Source of the DNA: CAYNRE01 sp964399535
GTDB taxonomy: Bacteria > Planctomycetota > Planctomycetia > Pirellulales > CAYNRE01
Direction of reading: 5' to 3'
Length of the DNA: 64,000 nucleotides
NCBI GenBank assembly: GCA_964399535.1
Contig: CAYNRE010000070.1
Location: 496,001 to 560,000, forward strand
Shown here: positions 27,316-35,808 of the stretch, one piece after another
How positions within the stretch are numbered: position 1 is the first letter of the stretch
Layout: every line of letters begins with the position of its first letter
Notes under the pieces: generated by a model
Told to the model about the DNA's origin: nothing
What the model saw: only the letters and a program-made list of their open reading frames with translations
Database searches by the model: none
Position numbers and translations under genes: made by a program

Positions 27316-28878
27316 ATGTCCGATTCAAAACCCAATCCCAATTGGGATTCGTTGGCCGATTTGCTGGGGGCCGAAACCCCACCGCAACCGGCCGAGCCGG
27401 CGGTGTCCAGTCGGCCCCCCGTGTCCGAGCCCATCGTGGCGCGTCCGGCGCTACCCAAGGTCGAAGTTCCGCGCGGCGAGCCGGGCTGGGATTCGCTGGC
27501 CGAAAACCTGGGATTGTCTCCCTCGGCTCCGAAGGAAGCCACACCGCCGGCCGAGACAAGTCCGCCGAGCGCTGCGGCGGCGCGACCCACACCGAGCGTT
27601 TCGCGCTCCGAGGAACGCCCCTCGCGCCCGCGGCCACAGCAACCCAGCGCTTGGGATGCACCGGGCAGCTTCTCGGGAGACACTGAACCGACCCCCGCGG
27701 CATCGCGCGAGGAGGGGTTTGGTCTCTTCGCGGATCCTTGGCGTGAAGCTGAACCGGCTTGGTCCGACGACGCGGAAGCATCGCCGCGGGGCGACGCGGG
27801 GCCAGACAGCTTTCGCCGGGAACCTGCGGGCGACGACGACCGAGGTCCGCGCCGCAGGCGGCGAGGGCGTCGGCGGCGCGGGGGTCGAGACCGCGAGGAC
27901 CGCCCCCATCGCTCCGACACGGACCGCCCGGCCGATCGCGTCGAGGCGGAGTTTGACGACGAATTACTCGACGAACCTTTTGGCGAAGACAACTTCGATC
28001 GCTTGGACGCCGAGCGGGAAAGCGCGCGCGGTCCGGATTCCGGTTCGCGAGGCCGCCGGGACCGTGATTCCGGCCGCGAAGCAGGCCGTGATTCCGGCCG
28101 CGAAGCAGGCCGTGAGGCAAGCCGTGAGGGCGGGGGGCGCGGATCGCGTCGCCGGAGCCGTCCGCGAACCGAGCAGCCGCCGGCTGGCCAGGGGCACCGC
28201 CGCTATGCCGACGACGCGGGGCTGCGTGAGGTCGATCCGCGGGATATCGATCCGCGCGACATCGATCCCCGCGATCTCGACCCGCGAGAGATGGATTCGC
28301 TCGATCTCGACGCTCGCAGCCTGGAAGAGGAGGATATCGACCCGCGCGACATCGACCCCCGCGAAGTGTACGGCGACGAAGGAGACGATCGAGGGGCGGG
28401 TCGACGGCGGCGACGTCGGCGTGGGCGCCGCGGCGAAGGGCAACGTAGCGAAGGGCGCCGCGGCGAAGGACAGCGCGGCGAAGGGCACCGCGACACTCTG
28501 GATCGGAGCGCCGAATCCCGCCGGGCTCGCGACGACGAAGACGAACTGGATTCTGATTCCGACGACTTGCTGGCAAGCGACGAGCTCGACGAACCGTCGC
28601 AGCGCCGAGGGGCCGACCGACCCCGGCGCCGGGCAGGCGACGACGACGTCGATGCCTTTGAGGATCACGGCTACGACGAGGACGACGATGTTAGCGAAGC
28701 CGAACGGCGGGCGCACCACCGCAGCATTCCGTCGTGGAAAGACACGATCGGCCTGATTATCGACGCCAACCTGGAAGCCCGCGCGCGTTTCCCGCAGGGA
28801 TCGTCGGGGGCTCCGCGCGGCAACGGTTCGCGGCGCGGCGGCCAGCGCCGCGGAGGACGAGGGCGCGGTTCGCGGTAA
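27316..28878 (+). CDS. Long disordered, charged protein with RGG-like C-terminus
   Basis: This encodes 520 residues (MSDSKPNPNWDSLADLLG). An N-terminal repeat WDSLADLLGAE / WDSLAENLGLS occurs twice (about residues 9 and 56). The rest is low-complexity: Pro/Ser-rich to about 160, RRRRGRRRRGG-type basic runs, Arg/Asp/Gly repeats, at least six copies of the motif DPRDIDPRD (about 300-355), then EGQRSEGRRGEGQRGEG repeats and acidic tracts. A short conserved-looking island IPSWKDTIGLIIDANLEARA stands just before a C-terminal RGG/RRGG-rich tail (GGQRRGGRGRGSR), which resembles RNA-binding tails of RNase E and eukaryotic RGG proteins. It is probably an RNA- or nucleoid-associated protein that can form multivalent contacts. 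No known family was recognised. Confidence 0.75.
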   Translation: MSDSKPNPNWDSLADLLGAETPPQPAEPAVSSRPPVSEPIVARPALPKVEVPRGEPGWDSLAENLGLSPSAPKEATPPAETSPPSAAAARPTPSVSRSEERPSRPRPQQPSAWDAPGSFSGDTEPTPAASREEGFGLFADPWREAEPAWSDDAEASPRGDAGPDSFRREPAGDDDRGPRRRRRGRRRRGGRDREDRPHRSDTDRPADRVEAEFDDELLDEPFGEDNFDRLDAERESARGPDSGSRGRRDRDSGREAGRDSGREAGREASREGGGRGSRRRSRPRTEQPPAGQGHRRYADDAGLREVDPRDIDPRDIDPRDLDPREMDSLDLDARSLEEEDIDPRDIDPREVYGDEGDDRGAGRRRRRRRGRRGEGQRSEGRRGEGQRGEGHRDTLDRSAESRRARDDEDELDSDSDDLLASDELDEPSQRRGADRPRRRAGDDDVDAFEDHGYDEDDDVSEAERRAHHRSIPSWKDTIGLIIDANLEARARFPQGSSGAPRGNGSRRGGQRRGGRGRGSR

Positions 28879-28954
28879 CGGCGAATCAGACACGCCAGGC
28901 GGTCCCGCCGCTTACCCGGCCATAGCGTCAGCGAGCAAAAGGGGAACGGTGCCG

Positions 28955-30049
28955 ATGAGAGCAGTCGCGGCGTTTCCCGGCAGCGAGGTTCCGCGGCTGG
29001 TCGAGGTTGCCGAGCCCGCCGAGCCCGCCCCCGGCCAGGTGCTGGCGCGCACCCTGCAGCTAGGCATCTGCGGTACCGACCGCGAAATCCTCGATTCGCG
29101 CGGCCCCCTCGTTCCACCCAACGAAGATTACCTGATTCTGGGGCATGAATGCCTAGCCCGGATCGAGGCGGTCGGAAGCGGGGTAACGGGGCTCGAGGCT
29201 GGGCAGCTCGTGGTACCCGTGGTCCGCCGGACACTGGGCACGGTCGACCGCCGCGTCGACTTTCTCCCCTTCGGCAGCTATGTCGAGCGGGGTATCGTCT
29301 GGCAGCACGGTTTCTCCACGCCCTGGTGGGTCGACGAGGCCCAGCACCTGTACCTGGTCGAGCCCGAGCTGGCCCGCTGGGCAATTCTGACCGAACCGCT
29401 GGCCGTGGCCGAAAAGGGCTGCAACGAGGCGGTCGCCGTGCAGCGGGGTCGGCTGGGCCCCGAAATCTGGCAAGCTACCGCCGGCCATCCGGCGCCCCAG
29501 GTGCTGGTTACCGGGTTAGGGCCGATCGCGTTCACCAGCTTGCTCGCCTGCCGAGTGCGTGGTTGGCCCACCACCGTGCTTGGACGCGACCCGCACCATA
29601 CTTTTCGTGCCCAATTGGTCGAGCGGCTCGGTGCTCGCTACCTGACGGTCGAGGGAGCGTCGACCATTGCCGCGAACGTCGAATCGCAAGGATTCGACCT
29701 GGTGCTCGAGTGTACCGGCAGCGACGAGGTGCTTGTACGTTCGGCCACTTGGATGCGTTCGCAGGCGGTCATGATTTGGCAGGGCAGTTCTCGGCAGGCG
29801 ACCCCCAAAGCTCATAACCTGGCTCAGATGGTTCGCGACGGGCTGTTGCGCAACCAGGTGTTTGTCGGCTGCGTGAATGCGGCGCCGCGCGACTTTCGCG
29901 ACGCCCTTGAGCACTTGGGGCAACTGGGCCGCCAGTGCCCGGGCGAGCTGGAAGCCCTTGTCACGCGGCAGGTGAAACCGGAGGATTCGCTTCCCCATTA
30001 CCAACAGCGCGAATCGCAGGGAATTAAGACCGTGCTGGTCTACGAGTAA
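28955..30049 (+). CDS. Glucose 1-dehydrogenase-like medium-chain dehydrogenase
   Basis: This encodes 364 residues; AAAAGGGG about 10 nt upstream supports the ATG at 28955. The catalytic zinc site of the Sulfolobus-type glucose dehydrogenase group is present: Cys39 in LGICGTDREI, His64-Glu65 in ILGHECLARIEAVGSG and the Glu in TEPLAVAEKG. The nucleotide-binding Rossmann motif is VLVTGLGPIAF (G-x-G-x-x-A). The loop that in relatives carries the four structural-zinc cysteines (RRTLGTVDRRVDFLPFGSY) has none of them. The family oxidises D-glucose or related aldoses with NAD(P). It follows the disordered protein gene by 76 bp on the same strand. Sugar specificity cannot be read from the sequence. 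Confidence 0.88.
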   Translation: MRAVAAFPGSEVPRLVEVAEPAEPAPGQVLARTLQLGICGTDREILDSRGPLVPPNEDYLILGHECLARIEAVGSGVTGLEAGQLVVPVVRRTLGTVDRRVDFLPFGSYVERGIVWQHGFSTPWWVDEAQHLYLVEPELARWAILTEPLAVAEKGCNEAVAVQRGRLGPEIWQATAGHPAPQVLVTGLGPIAFTSLLACRVRGWPTTVLGRDPHHTFRAQLVERLGARYLTVEGASTIAANVESQGFDLVLECTGSDEVLVRSATWMRSQAVMIWQGSSRQATPKAHNLAQMVRDGLLRNQVFVGCVNAAPRDFRDALEHLGQLGRQCPGELEALVTRQVKPEDSLPHYQQRESQGIKTVLVYE

Positions 30050-30348
30050 GCGCCCTGCACGCGGATGGCCCCACGGCGCCGTGGCACCGCGTTGCCAGGC
30101 CGCTTATCGCAAGGCAACCTGCCGCGCCGTGTGCGCGCGAGCAGCGCCCCCGCAAGCCAGCCCCGCGGGAAGCGTCGCACCACCGCGAGCACCCCCGGAG
30201 AGTAGTTTCCGGCGCGACCCCAGGCGAAGCCCCCCATCGCACCACCCCCGAATCACCCGGCTGGCGCCGGCCTGCGGCCCCGGGTGAAATCAACGCCCCC
30301 GAGCCTACGACGACCGCTCTGCCGCATGGCGGGCAACCGGCTTTCGCG

Positions 30349-31473
30349 ATGAGCTACCCACACACTATCCGTCTCCACGGCCCCTGGCAGAGCGCGGCCA
30401 CCCAGCCGTCGCCGGCCGCCGCATCGGTCTCGGAAACCCTGACGACCTGGACTCGGCGGTTCGGGAGGCCCCAGAATCTGGAGCCCTCCGAGCGGGTGTG
30501 GCTGGTTGTCCAGCGTCCCAGGGCATCGCTGCGGGTGGCCTTGAATCGGGTCGACCTGGGGACCATCCCGGCCGGCTGCCCCGAGTGGCGTACGGCCGTC
30601 ACCAACCTGCTCGAGCCGCGCAACGAGCTGGTGCTGGCCGGCGAGCCGGAGAGTTTTTCGGGGCAGGGGGGCCCGGGCGCCGACGTTGCCTCGGGTCGGA
30701 AAAATGCCGCACAAGGCGGACCAGCCGGCGCGCGGCACGTGGGGCTGGAGATCGATCGCGGAGCCCGGCTCGATCGATTCTGGTGCGCCGCCGTGGCTTC
30801 AAGCGATGGGCCGAGCGATGAGTCCGAAGCCCAGAGCGGGCTTGCTGGCGGCCAGCTCCGCCTGGGGGCCACGATCAACGCCCCACCGCGCGACCAGCCT
30901 TGGGCGATCGTGGTCCGCCTGGGAGCCACGGAGTTGGCCTACGCCGAACTGCCGGCTGGCTCGTTGTGGCGCGCCGAACTGGCGCTGCCCGCGCTGCCCA
31001 CCTGGTTGCCAACGGCGCCGGGGTGCAAGCCAAACTTGCTCGCCACGGTCGAAGTTCGTCTGCTAGATGGCGGGCAACTGGCCTTCCGGGTCGAACGCAA
31101 ACTGGGGCTGCGCTGCGTACAGTTCCTGCCCGACGGGAACCAAATCGTCGTTCCGCCGGTTGCAATTCACGCCCCGCTTCCCTTGTGGCCAGGGCGCGAA
31201 CCGCTGGGCGATGAAACTCCGCAGGCCCGGGCCCTCGTTCTCGCCGAAGTGGAGCCCGAGAGCCTCTACGACGGCTTCGACCGCCAGGGCACCCTGATCG
31301 TGCAGCGGCTTTCGAGCGACGAAGCCGCGACCCTCGGCCCCACCTTGGCCCATCATCCGTCGATTGTCGCCTGGTCGGCCACGGCGGCCGATTGGGACGA
31401 AGCCCGGAAGCGTTTCGCCCGAGTCTGCGACGACGGTCGGCCCTGGCTCGCCGCCGAGCGCTGGTCGCGGTAG
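30349..31473 (+). CDS. Uncharacterised protein with GH2-like sugar-binding N-terminal region
   Basis: This encodes 374 residues with no signal peptide or membrane segment. Residues about 5-105 (LHGPWQ, TRRFGRPQNLEPSERVWLVV, VALNRVDLGTIP, then the W-x-x-x-VTNLLEPRNELVL ending) look like the jelly-roll sugar-binding domain that precedes the barrel in family 2 glycosidases, where a WLV...N-G...H/W...N...D-x-T-x-x-L-x-x-G-x-N-x-L pattern is usual. The rest is beta-rich and unrecognised; no catalytic barrel is present. The roughly 300 bp upstream of it (30050-30348) show no gene. The gene precedes a DUF1080 gene by 79 bp in the same direction, hinting at a carbohydrate-related role. This is an inference. 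Confidence 0.7.
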   Translation: MSYPHTIRLHGPWQSAATQPSPAAASVSETLTTWTRRFGRPQNLEPSERVWLVVQRPRASLRVALNRVDLGTIPAGCPEWRTAVTNLLEPRNELVLAGEPESFSGQGGPGADVASGRKNAAQGGPAGARHVGLEIDRGARLDRFWCAAVASSDGPSDESEAQSGLAGGQLRLGATINAPPRDQPWAIVVRLGATELAYAELPAGSLWRAELALPALPTWLPTAPGCKPNLLATVEVRLLDGGQLAFRVERKLGLRCVQFLPDGNQIVVPPVAIHAPLPLWPGREPLGDETPQARALVLAEVEPESLYDGFDRQGTLIVQRLSSDEAATLGPTLAHHPSIVAWSATAADWDEARKRFARVCDDGRPWLAAERWSR

Positions 31474-31552
31474 CAGGCTGTCGGCGGCCCGACCGGGCTG
31501 ATAAATTGGCCGTTCGTCCCTCTGGGTTTCAACTCGCAGCAAAGGAAATCTC

Positions 31553-32833
31553 GTGGGCATACTGGCTGCTGGCCCGCTGGTGCCGACACCTAAGGGCATC
31601 CGACGCCCCCCCACGCTTGATGGGCCGCGCCGGCGAGCGCACGGGCTCGTGCTGGCGGCGGCCCTGCTGGGCTCGCTGCTAATCGGCCAAGCGGCGCGGG
31701 CACAGGCCTCGGCCTCGCCCCAGTTGACCGATGAAGAGGTGGCTCAAGGATGGATTTCGCTCTTCGACGGCGAGACCACCTTCGGGTGGGAACCGACATC
31801 CAAGGCCGACTGGAAGGTGGTCGACGGCGAACTTCGCGTGGCCAGCGGCGCGCCTGGCTTTCTGGCCACGACCAGCGAGTTCGCCGATTACGAGCTGCAC
31901 GCCGAGTTTCGCGGCTCGCCCCAAACCAATAGCGGCATCTTCCTTCGCACCCCCCTCGCACCCAGCGACCCGTCTCGCGATTGCTACGAGTTGAACATCG
32001 CCGACCCGAGCGAGTCTCCGTTTCCGACCGGCAGCCTGGTGGGCCGAGCCAAGGCGGCGCCGGTGCCCGCCGATCAACAGTGGCACTCGCTGGACGTCAC
32101 CTGCCAGGGGCCCCGCATTCGCATTCGGCTCGACGACCGTGAAGTGCTCGATTACACCGACCCCGCGCCCCTGGGCCGCGGGCGAATCTCGCTGCAATAC
32201 CGCCAGGGCCCGGTGGCCTTTCGCAAAGTGCGCTTGCGCCCGCTGGGGCTGGTACCCATGTTCAACGACCACGACTTGTCGGGCTGGCGGGTGTTTCCCG
32301 ACAAGGCGAGCGAGTTCAGCCGCACGCCCGAGGGGGAACTGCGCATTCGAAACGGCAACGGGCAACTGGAATCCGAGGGGCGCTACGCCGACTTCGTCTT
32401 GCAGCTCGAAGTAAAGGTGAACGCCCGGGGGCTGAATTCGGGGGTCTTTTTCCGCTGCATTCCCGGCGAATTCTGGCAGGGCTACGAGAGCCAGATTCAC
32501 AACGGCTACCTGCGCCAGAACCGGGCCGAGCCGGCCGATTTCGGCACGGGGGGGTTTTACCGTCGCGAAAAGGCCCGCCGGGTCGTGGCCGACGACGGCG
32601 TCTGGTTTGCCAAGACCCTGGTGGTTTCCGGCCCGCACATGGCCGCCTGGGTCAACGGTTACCAGGTGAGCGACTGGACCGACCCCCGCCCCCCCAACCC
32701 GAACCCGCGACAGGGGCTTCGGCTCGAAGCCGGCACGCTGGCCCTGCAAGGGCACGACCCCACTACCGACCTGCTCTTTCGCGGGCTGCGGATTGTCGAA
32801 ATGGCGGAGCGCGGCGGGCGGCCGCCGAAATAG
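31553..32833 (+). CDS. Tandem DUF1080 (3-keto-disaccharide hydrolase) protein
   Basis: This encodes 426 residues from a GTG with AAAGGA 6 nt upstream. A signal peptide (about residues 22-48, LVLAAALLGSLLIGQAARAQ) is followed by two DUF1080 domains. The first (about 60-230) has WISLFDGETTFGWEPTSKAD and ADYELHAEFRGSPQTNSGIF; the second (about 235-420) has FNDHDLSGWRVFPDKASEFS, ADFVLQLEVKVN and LNSGVFFRCIPGEFWQGYES. The two are diverged, so the duplication is old; the second keeps a more typical metal/substrate loop. The product is secreted. It may follow the preceding gene in one transcript, and a hairpin terminates it. Confidence 0.88.
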   Translation: MGILAAGPLVPTPKGIRRPPTLDGPRRRAHGLVLAAALLGSLLIGQAARAQASASPQLTDEEVAQGWISLFDGETTFGWEPTSKADWKVVDGELRVASGAPGFLATTSEFADYELHAEFRGSPQTNSGIFLRTPLAPSDPSRDCYELNIADPSESPFPTGSLVGRAKAAPVPADQQWHSLDVTCQGPRIRIRLDDREVLDYTDPAPLGRGRISLQYRQGPVAFRKVRLRPLGLVPMFNDHDLSGWRVFPDKASEFSRTPEGELRIRNGNGQLESEGRYADFVLQLEVKVNARGLNSGVFFRCIPGEFWQGYESQIHNGYLRQNRAEPADFGTGGFYRREKARRVVADDGVWFAKTLVVSGPHMAAWVNGYQVSDWTDPRPPNPNPRQGLRLEAGTLALQGHDPTTDLLFRGLRIVEMAERGGRPPK

Positions 32834-32885
32834 CCAAAACGGTGTCAGAAAGCTTGACCAACCGGTTCGAGCAATTATTCTGATT

Positions 32886-32914
32886 AAGGGTGTCCGGTTA
32901 CTTCCGGCACCCTT
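32886..32914 (+). terminator. Hairpin after the tandem DUF1080 gene
   Basis: AAGGGTGTCCGG (32886-32897) pairs with CCGGCACCCTT (32904-32914) with one bulge and a 6-nt loop, 52 nt after the stop codon. A T-run does not follow. Confidence 0.55.
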
Positions 32915-33327
32915 CAACGAGGTTATGGCAGCCTCGGCGTGAATGTTTACGTTCGCGCTGGGGCTGTTTTTTTTCGCGCTGATCGCCTTGAAAGCCCAGC
33001 GCCACCGCTACCGCGTGACCCGAACACGGGTGCTAATGCCAGATCGCGTTTCCTGCTGAACTTCCGCACGGTCCAGCGGGCCAGGCACCCCTGCGGTGCC
33101 CGCCCACTAGGCGGAGTCGGCCCCGGCCCCGTTTGCCTTGAAAACGGCGTCGGGGGCTGTCGCGAAGTTTCGGGGGACTTTCTCTGACTGGCAGTTGGGG
33201 TCGTTTTTCGACTCTTGCGAACCTTAAGCCGGCTGCGACAACGCGGCTGGCGCAAGCTTCCGCTGGGCTGAATTCTTTTCCGGACCGAAGTTTCCAACGA
33301 GCACACTGTAGCCGCGAGCTATACACC
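32915..33327. other. Intergenic region with no gene seen
   Basis: About 410 bp. It includes an isolated run of eight T (about 32968-32975) and otherwise unremarkable sequence before the haloperoxidase-like gene. No ribosome binding site of normal form is visible upstream of the ATG at 33328. Confidence 0.4.
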
Positions 33328-35187
33328 ATGAAAACAACGGCTTACTTTTTGGCGGCGCTGGCTGCCCTGACCTGCGCGACGGCCCGCGCCGGCTCGATTG
33401 CCCGAGACTGGAACGAGCTCTTGCTCGATGCCATTCGCATCGATACCCCGCGCCCCACGGTTCACGCCCGGAACCTGTTTCACGTTTCGATGGGCATGTA
33501 CGACGCCTGGGCTGCCTACGACCCGACGGCTACCGGTTATTTGACCGCCGAGCACCACACGGCGGTCGATATCGAGGCGGCCCGCGAGGAAGCCATCAGT
33601 TTCGCGGCCTACCGCATCCTGCGGAATCGCTTCAGCAGTTCGCCGGGGGCAGCCACCTCGCTGGCCAACTTCGACGCCCTGATGGATTCGCTGGGGTACG
33701 ACAAATCGTTTACTTCCACGGTCGGCGATTCACCCGGAGCCATCGGCAACCGGATCGCCGAGAACCTGATCAACTTCGGCCTGGCCGACGGCTCGAACCA
33801 GGCGGCCAACTATGCCAACAACACGGGCTACCTGCCGGTGAACCCGCCCCTGGTGGTTTCCACGCCGGGCAGCAGCATCGTCGACCCGAACCGTTGGCAG
33901 CCGCTGACGATTCCCACCGCCGGCGGCGGCATGGCAACCCAAGGCTTCCTTACGCCGCAGTGGGGCGAAGTGGCCACGTTCGGCATGACCAAACTGCCGG
34001 GCACCGTGCATCACGACCCTGGCCCGCCGCCGTTTTTGGGTACCCCCCAGGCGGCCGAATACAAGGCCCAGTTTCTCGAAGTGGCCCGGTTCGAGGCGCT
34101 GATGTCGAGCGATTTGCCGGCCACGATCGACGTTTCGCCCGGCGCCCTGGGCAATAACCCGCTGGCCTCCAACTCAGGGACGGGGCACGCAGTAAATCCG
34201 GCCACGGGGCTGCCCTATGCGGCCAATGTGGTGAACCAGGGCGACTACGGCCGGGTGCTGGCCGAGTACTGGGCCGATGGCCCCCACTCGGAAACGCCAC
34301 CGGGCCACTGGAACACGATCTTCAATGCCGTGACCGACAACCCCCTGCTGGTCAAGCAACTGGGGGGCACCGGCCCCGTGGTGAGCGACCTGGAATGGGA
34401 TATCAAGGGTTACTTCGCCTTGAACGGGGCCGTCCACAACGCCGCGATTACGGCCTGGGATATTAAGGAAGCCTACGACCAGGTGCGCCCGATCTCGGCC
34501 ATTCGCTACCTGGCCAGCCTGGGGCAGTCGAGCGATTCGAACTTGCCCTCGTACAACCCCGACGGAATTCCGCTCGAGCCGGGGCTGGTCGAGCTGATTA
34601 CCGCCCAGACCACGGCGCCGGGCGAGCGACACGAGGCCCTGGCCGGCCACGAAGGCGAGATCGCGATCATGCAGTGGGCCGGCTACCCGGCCGACCCCGC
34701 CACCCAGCACACGGGCGTAGCCTGGAAGCTGGGAACCGAGTGGGTTCCGTATCAGGCCCGCACCTTCGTGACGCCGGCCTTCCCGGGCTACACCTCGGGA
34801 CATAGCACCTTTAGCCGGGCCTCGGCCGAAGTGCTCGCCGCCCTGACCGGTTCGGAATTCTTTCCTGGCGGGCTGTTCGAGTTTACCGCCGGCGCCGGCA
34901 GCTACTTGAGCTTTGAGGATGGTCCTTCGGCCACCCTGACCCTGCAGTACGCCACGTATTTCGACGCCTCGGACGCGGCCGGCCAATCGCGCCTGTGGGG
35001 CGGAATTCACATCCAGGCCGACGACTTCATGGGTCGCACGACGGGCTCGGTGATCGGCCAAGACGCCTGGGCCCTGGCGAACCGGTACTTCCTGGGCACC
35101 GTACCCGAACCGTCGAGCCTGGCGCTGGCCGGGCTGGGGGCGCTAGGCTGCCTGGTCGGTTGCCGGAGGCGCCGCCGCGCGTTGTAG
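33328..35187 (+). CDS. Vanadium-haloperoxidase-like (PAP2 superfamily) protein with PEP-CTERM tail
   Basis: This encodes 619 residues. A signal peptide (about 1-21, MKTTAYFLAALAALTCATAR) precedes VHARNLFHVSMGMYDAWAAY, typical of the vanadium-dependent haloperoxidase/PAP2 family N-terminus. The phosphate/vanadate pocket motifs are YDQVRPISAIRYL (Arg), PGYTSGHSTFSRASAE (Ser-Gly-His) and SRLWGGIHIQADD (Arg...Gly-x-His), in the order seen in chloroperoxidases. The C-terminus GTVPEPSSLALAGLGALG plus CRRRRRAL is a PEP-CTERM signal. Such enzymes oxidise halides with hydrogen peroxide, or act as phosphatases if vanadate is not bound; the two cannot be told apart here. Surface display of a haloperoxidase-like enzyme suggests action on extracellular molecules. 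Single gene, own transcript. Confidence 0.9.
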   Translation: MKTTAYFLAALAALTCATARAGSIARDWNELLLDAIRIDTPRPTVHARNLFHVSMGMYDAWAAYDPTATGYLTAEHHTAVDIEAAREEAISFAAYRILRNRFSSSPGAATSLANFDALMDSLGYDKSFTSTVGDSPGAIGNRIAENLINFGLADGSNQAANYANNTGYLPVNPPLVVSTPGSSIVDPNRWQPLTIPTAGGGMATQGFLTPQWGEVATFGMTKLPGTVHHDPGPPPFLGTPQAAEYKAQFLEVARFEALMSSDLPATIDVSPGALGNNPLASNSGTGHAVNPATGLPYAANVVNQGDYGRVLAEYWADGPHSETPPGHWNTIFNAVTDNPLLVKQLGGTGPVVSDLEWDIKGYFALNGAVHNAAITAWDIKEAYDQVRPISAIRYLASLGQSSDSNLPSYNPDGIPLEPGLVELITAQTTAPGERHEALAGHEGEIAIMQWAGYPADPATQHTGVAWKLGTEWVPYQARTFVTPAFPGYTSGHSTFSRASAEVLAALTGSEFFPGGLFEFTAGAGSYLSFEDGPSATLTLQYATYFDASDAAGQSRLWGGIHIQADDFMGRTTGSVIGQDAWALANRYFLGTVPEPSSLALAGLGALGCLVGCRRRRRAL

Positions 35188-35218
35188 GCCACCCCGGCGG
35201 CAGCCCGCCGGCAAACGT

Positions 35219-35336
35219 TGGGTGGCCCCGACAGAGGTCGGGGTGCCGAAGGCATGGGAGGTGTTCGAGGAACGGTTGCTCTACAAGAAGTTTCTCGCTC
35301 TAAGTGAAGTCATTCGCCGCCCTCTTGTCGCTGCGC
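35219..35336. repeat. 118-bp direct repeat, copy A
   Basis: It begins TGGGTGGCCCCGACAGAGGT and ends CCTCTTGTCGCTGCGC, and matches 36408-36525 at all but about eight positions. The left part is a hairpin (CCCCGAC, AGAG loop, GTCGGGG at 35226-35243) followed by the small dyad TGCCGAAGGCA. Together with copy B it brackets the toxin-immunity pair. A forward reading EERLLYKKFLALSEVIRRPL is open here but is interrupted by a stop upstream in copy B, so a protein is unlikely. Confidence 0.85.
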
Positions 35337-35415
35337 GACCCGGACAATTTGTCCGGGCCACCCAGCGTCATGAGGGCCAGACACACGATTGTCGCGGTAG
35401 TCCGAAGCATGAGCG

Positions 35416-35808
35416 TTACTGTAATCGTGCTAACAGCCTCGCAATGTCGGCGGTCAGTTCAGCATCGGTGGTATCTATGCTGCCGATGATACCCCGTAAC
35501 GCGCTCGCCTGTTCGACATGCTTCACCCAGTAGTCGCTGGGCACGCCGCCCAACGCCGCGAGTAATTCACCGTCGTACTTCTCGCCGGCAAGCGGATCTC
35601 CTTGGAGGCGTTTTATTGCTTCGGGGACAACGTAGTTCGGGTACAAGACCTGACGACACGCCCTGGAGAGGTCCTCGACGTTGAAATCGACGATTGGCCG
35701 GTCGCGTACCGACGCATACCAAATCTCAAGTGACTCTTGTGGCTGGCGTTGCTCGTCGGCAATTCCAAGTGTCCGCTCGATTTCGCGAAAGGTGATGTTT
35801 CTCGTCAT
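35416..35808 (-). CDS. CdiI-like immunity protein for the adjacent toxin
   Basis: This encodes 130 residues. Its ATG overlaps the toxin stop codon (ATGA at 35805-35808), the classical toxin-immunity coupling. The central block DFNVEDLSRACRQVLYPNYV followed by VPEAIKRLQGDPLAGEKYDG and ELLAALGGVPSDYW matches the pattern of one contact-dependent-growth-inhibition immunity family (a short acidic helical protein with D-L-x-R-x-x-x-Q, the LxxA-x-x-x-L-x-x-DPLA motif and D-L-L-x-A-L). It would bind the toxin domain and protect the producer and its kin. The family is recognised by eye and not verified; position and coupling strengthen the call. Confidence 0.75.
   Translation of the reverse strand: MTRNITFREIERTLGIADEQRQPQESLEIWYASVRDRPIVDFNVEDLSRACRQVLYPNYVVPEAIKRLQGDPLAGEKYDGELLAALGGVPSDYWVKHVEQASALRGIIGSIDTTDAELTADIARLLARLQ

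Noticed and set aside
28200..28500. Short regular repeats that at first glance resemble a CRISPR or satellite array
   Set aside because: They are in-frame codon repeats (DPRDID, EGQRSEGRR) of the disordered protein; unit length and spacing vary and there are no unique spacers.
34174..35061. A long reverse-strand frame within the haloperoxidase-like gene
   Set aside because: It is antisense to a gene with signal peptide, pocket motifs and PEP-CTERM tail; composition is that of a shadow frame.
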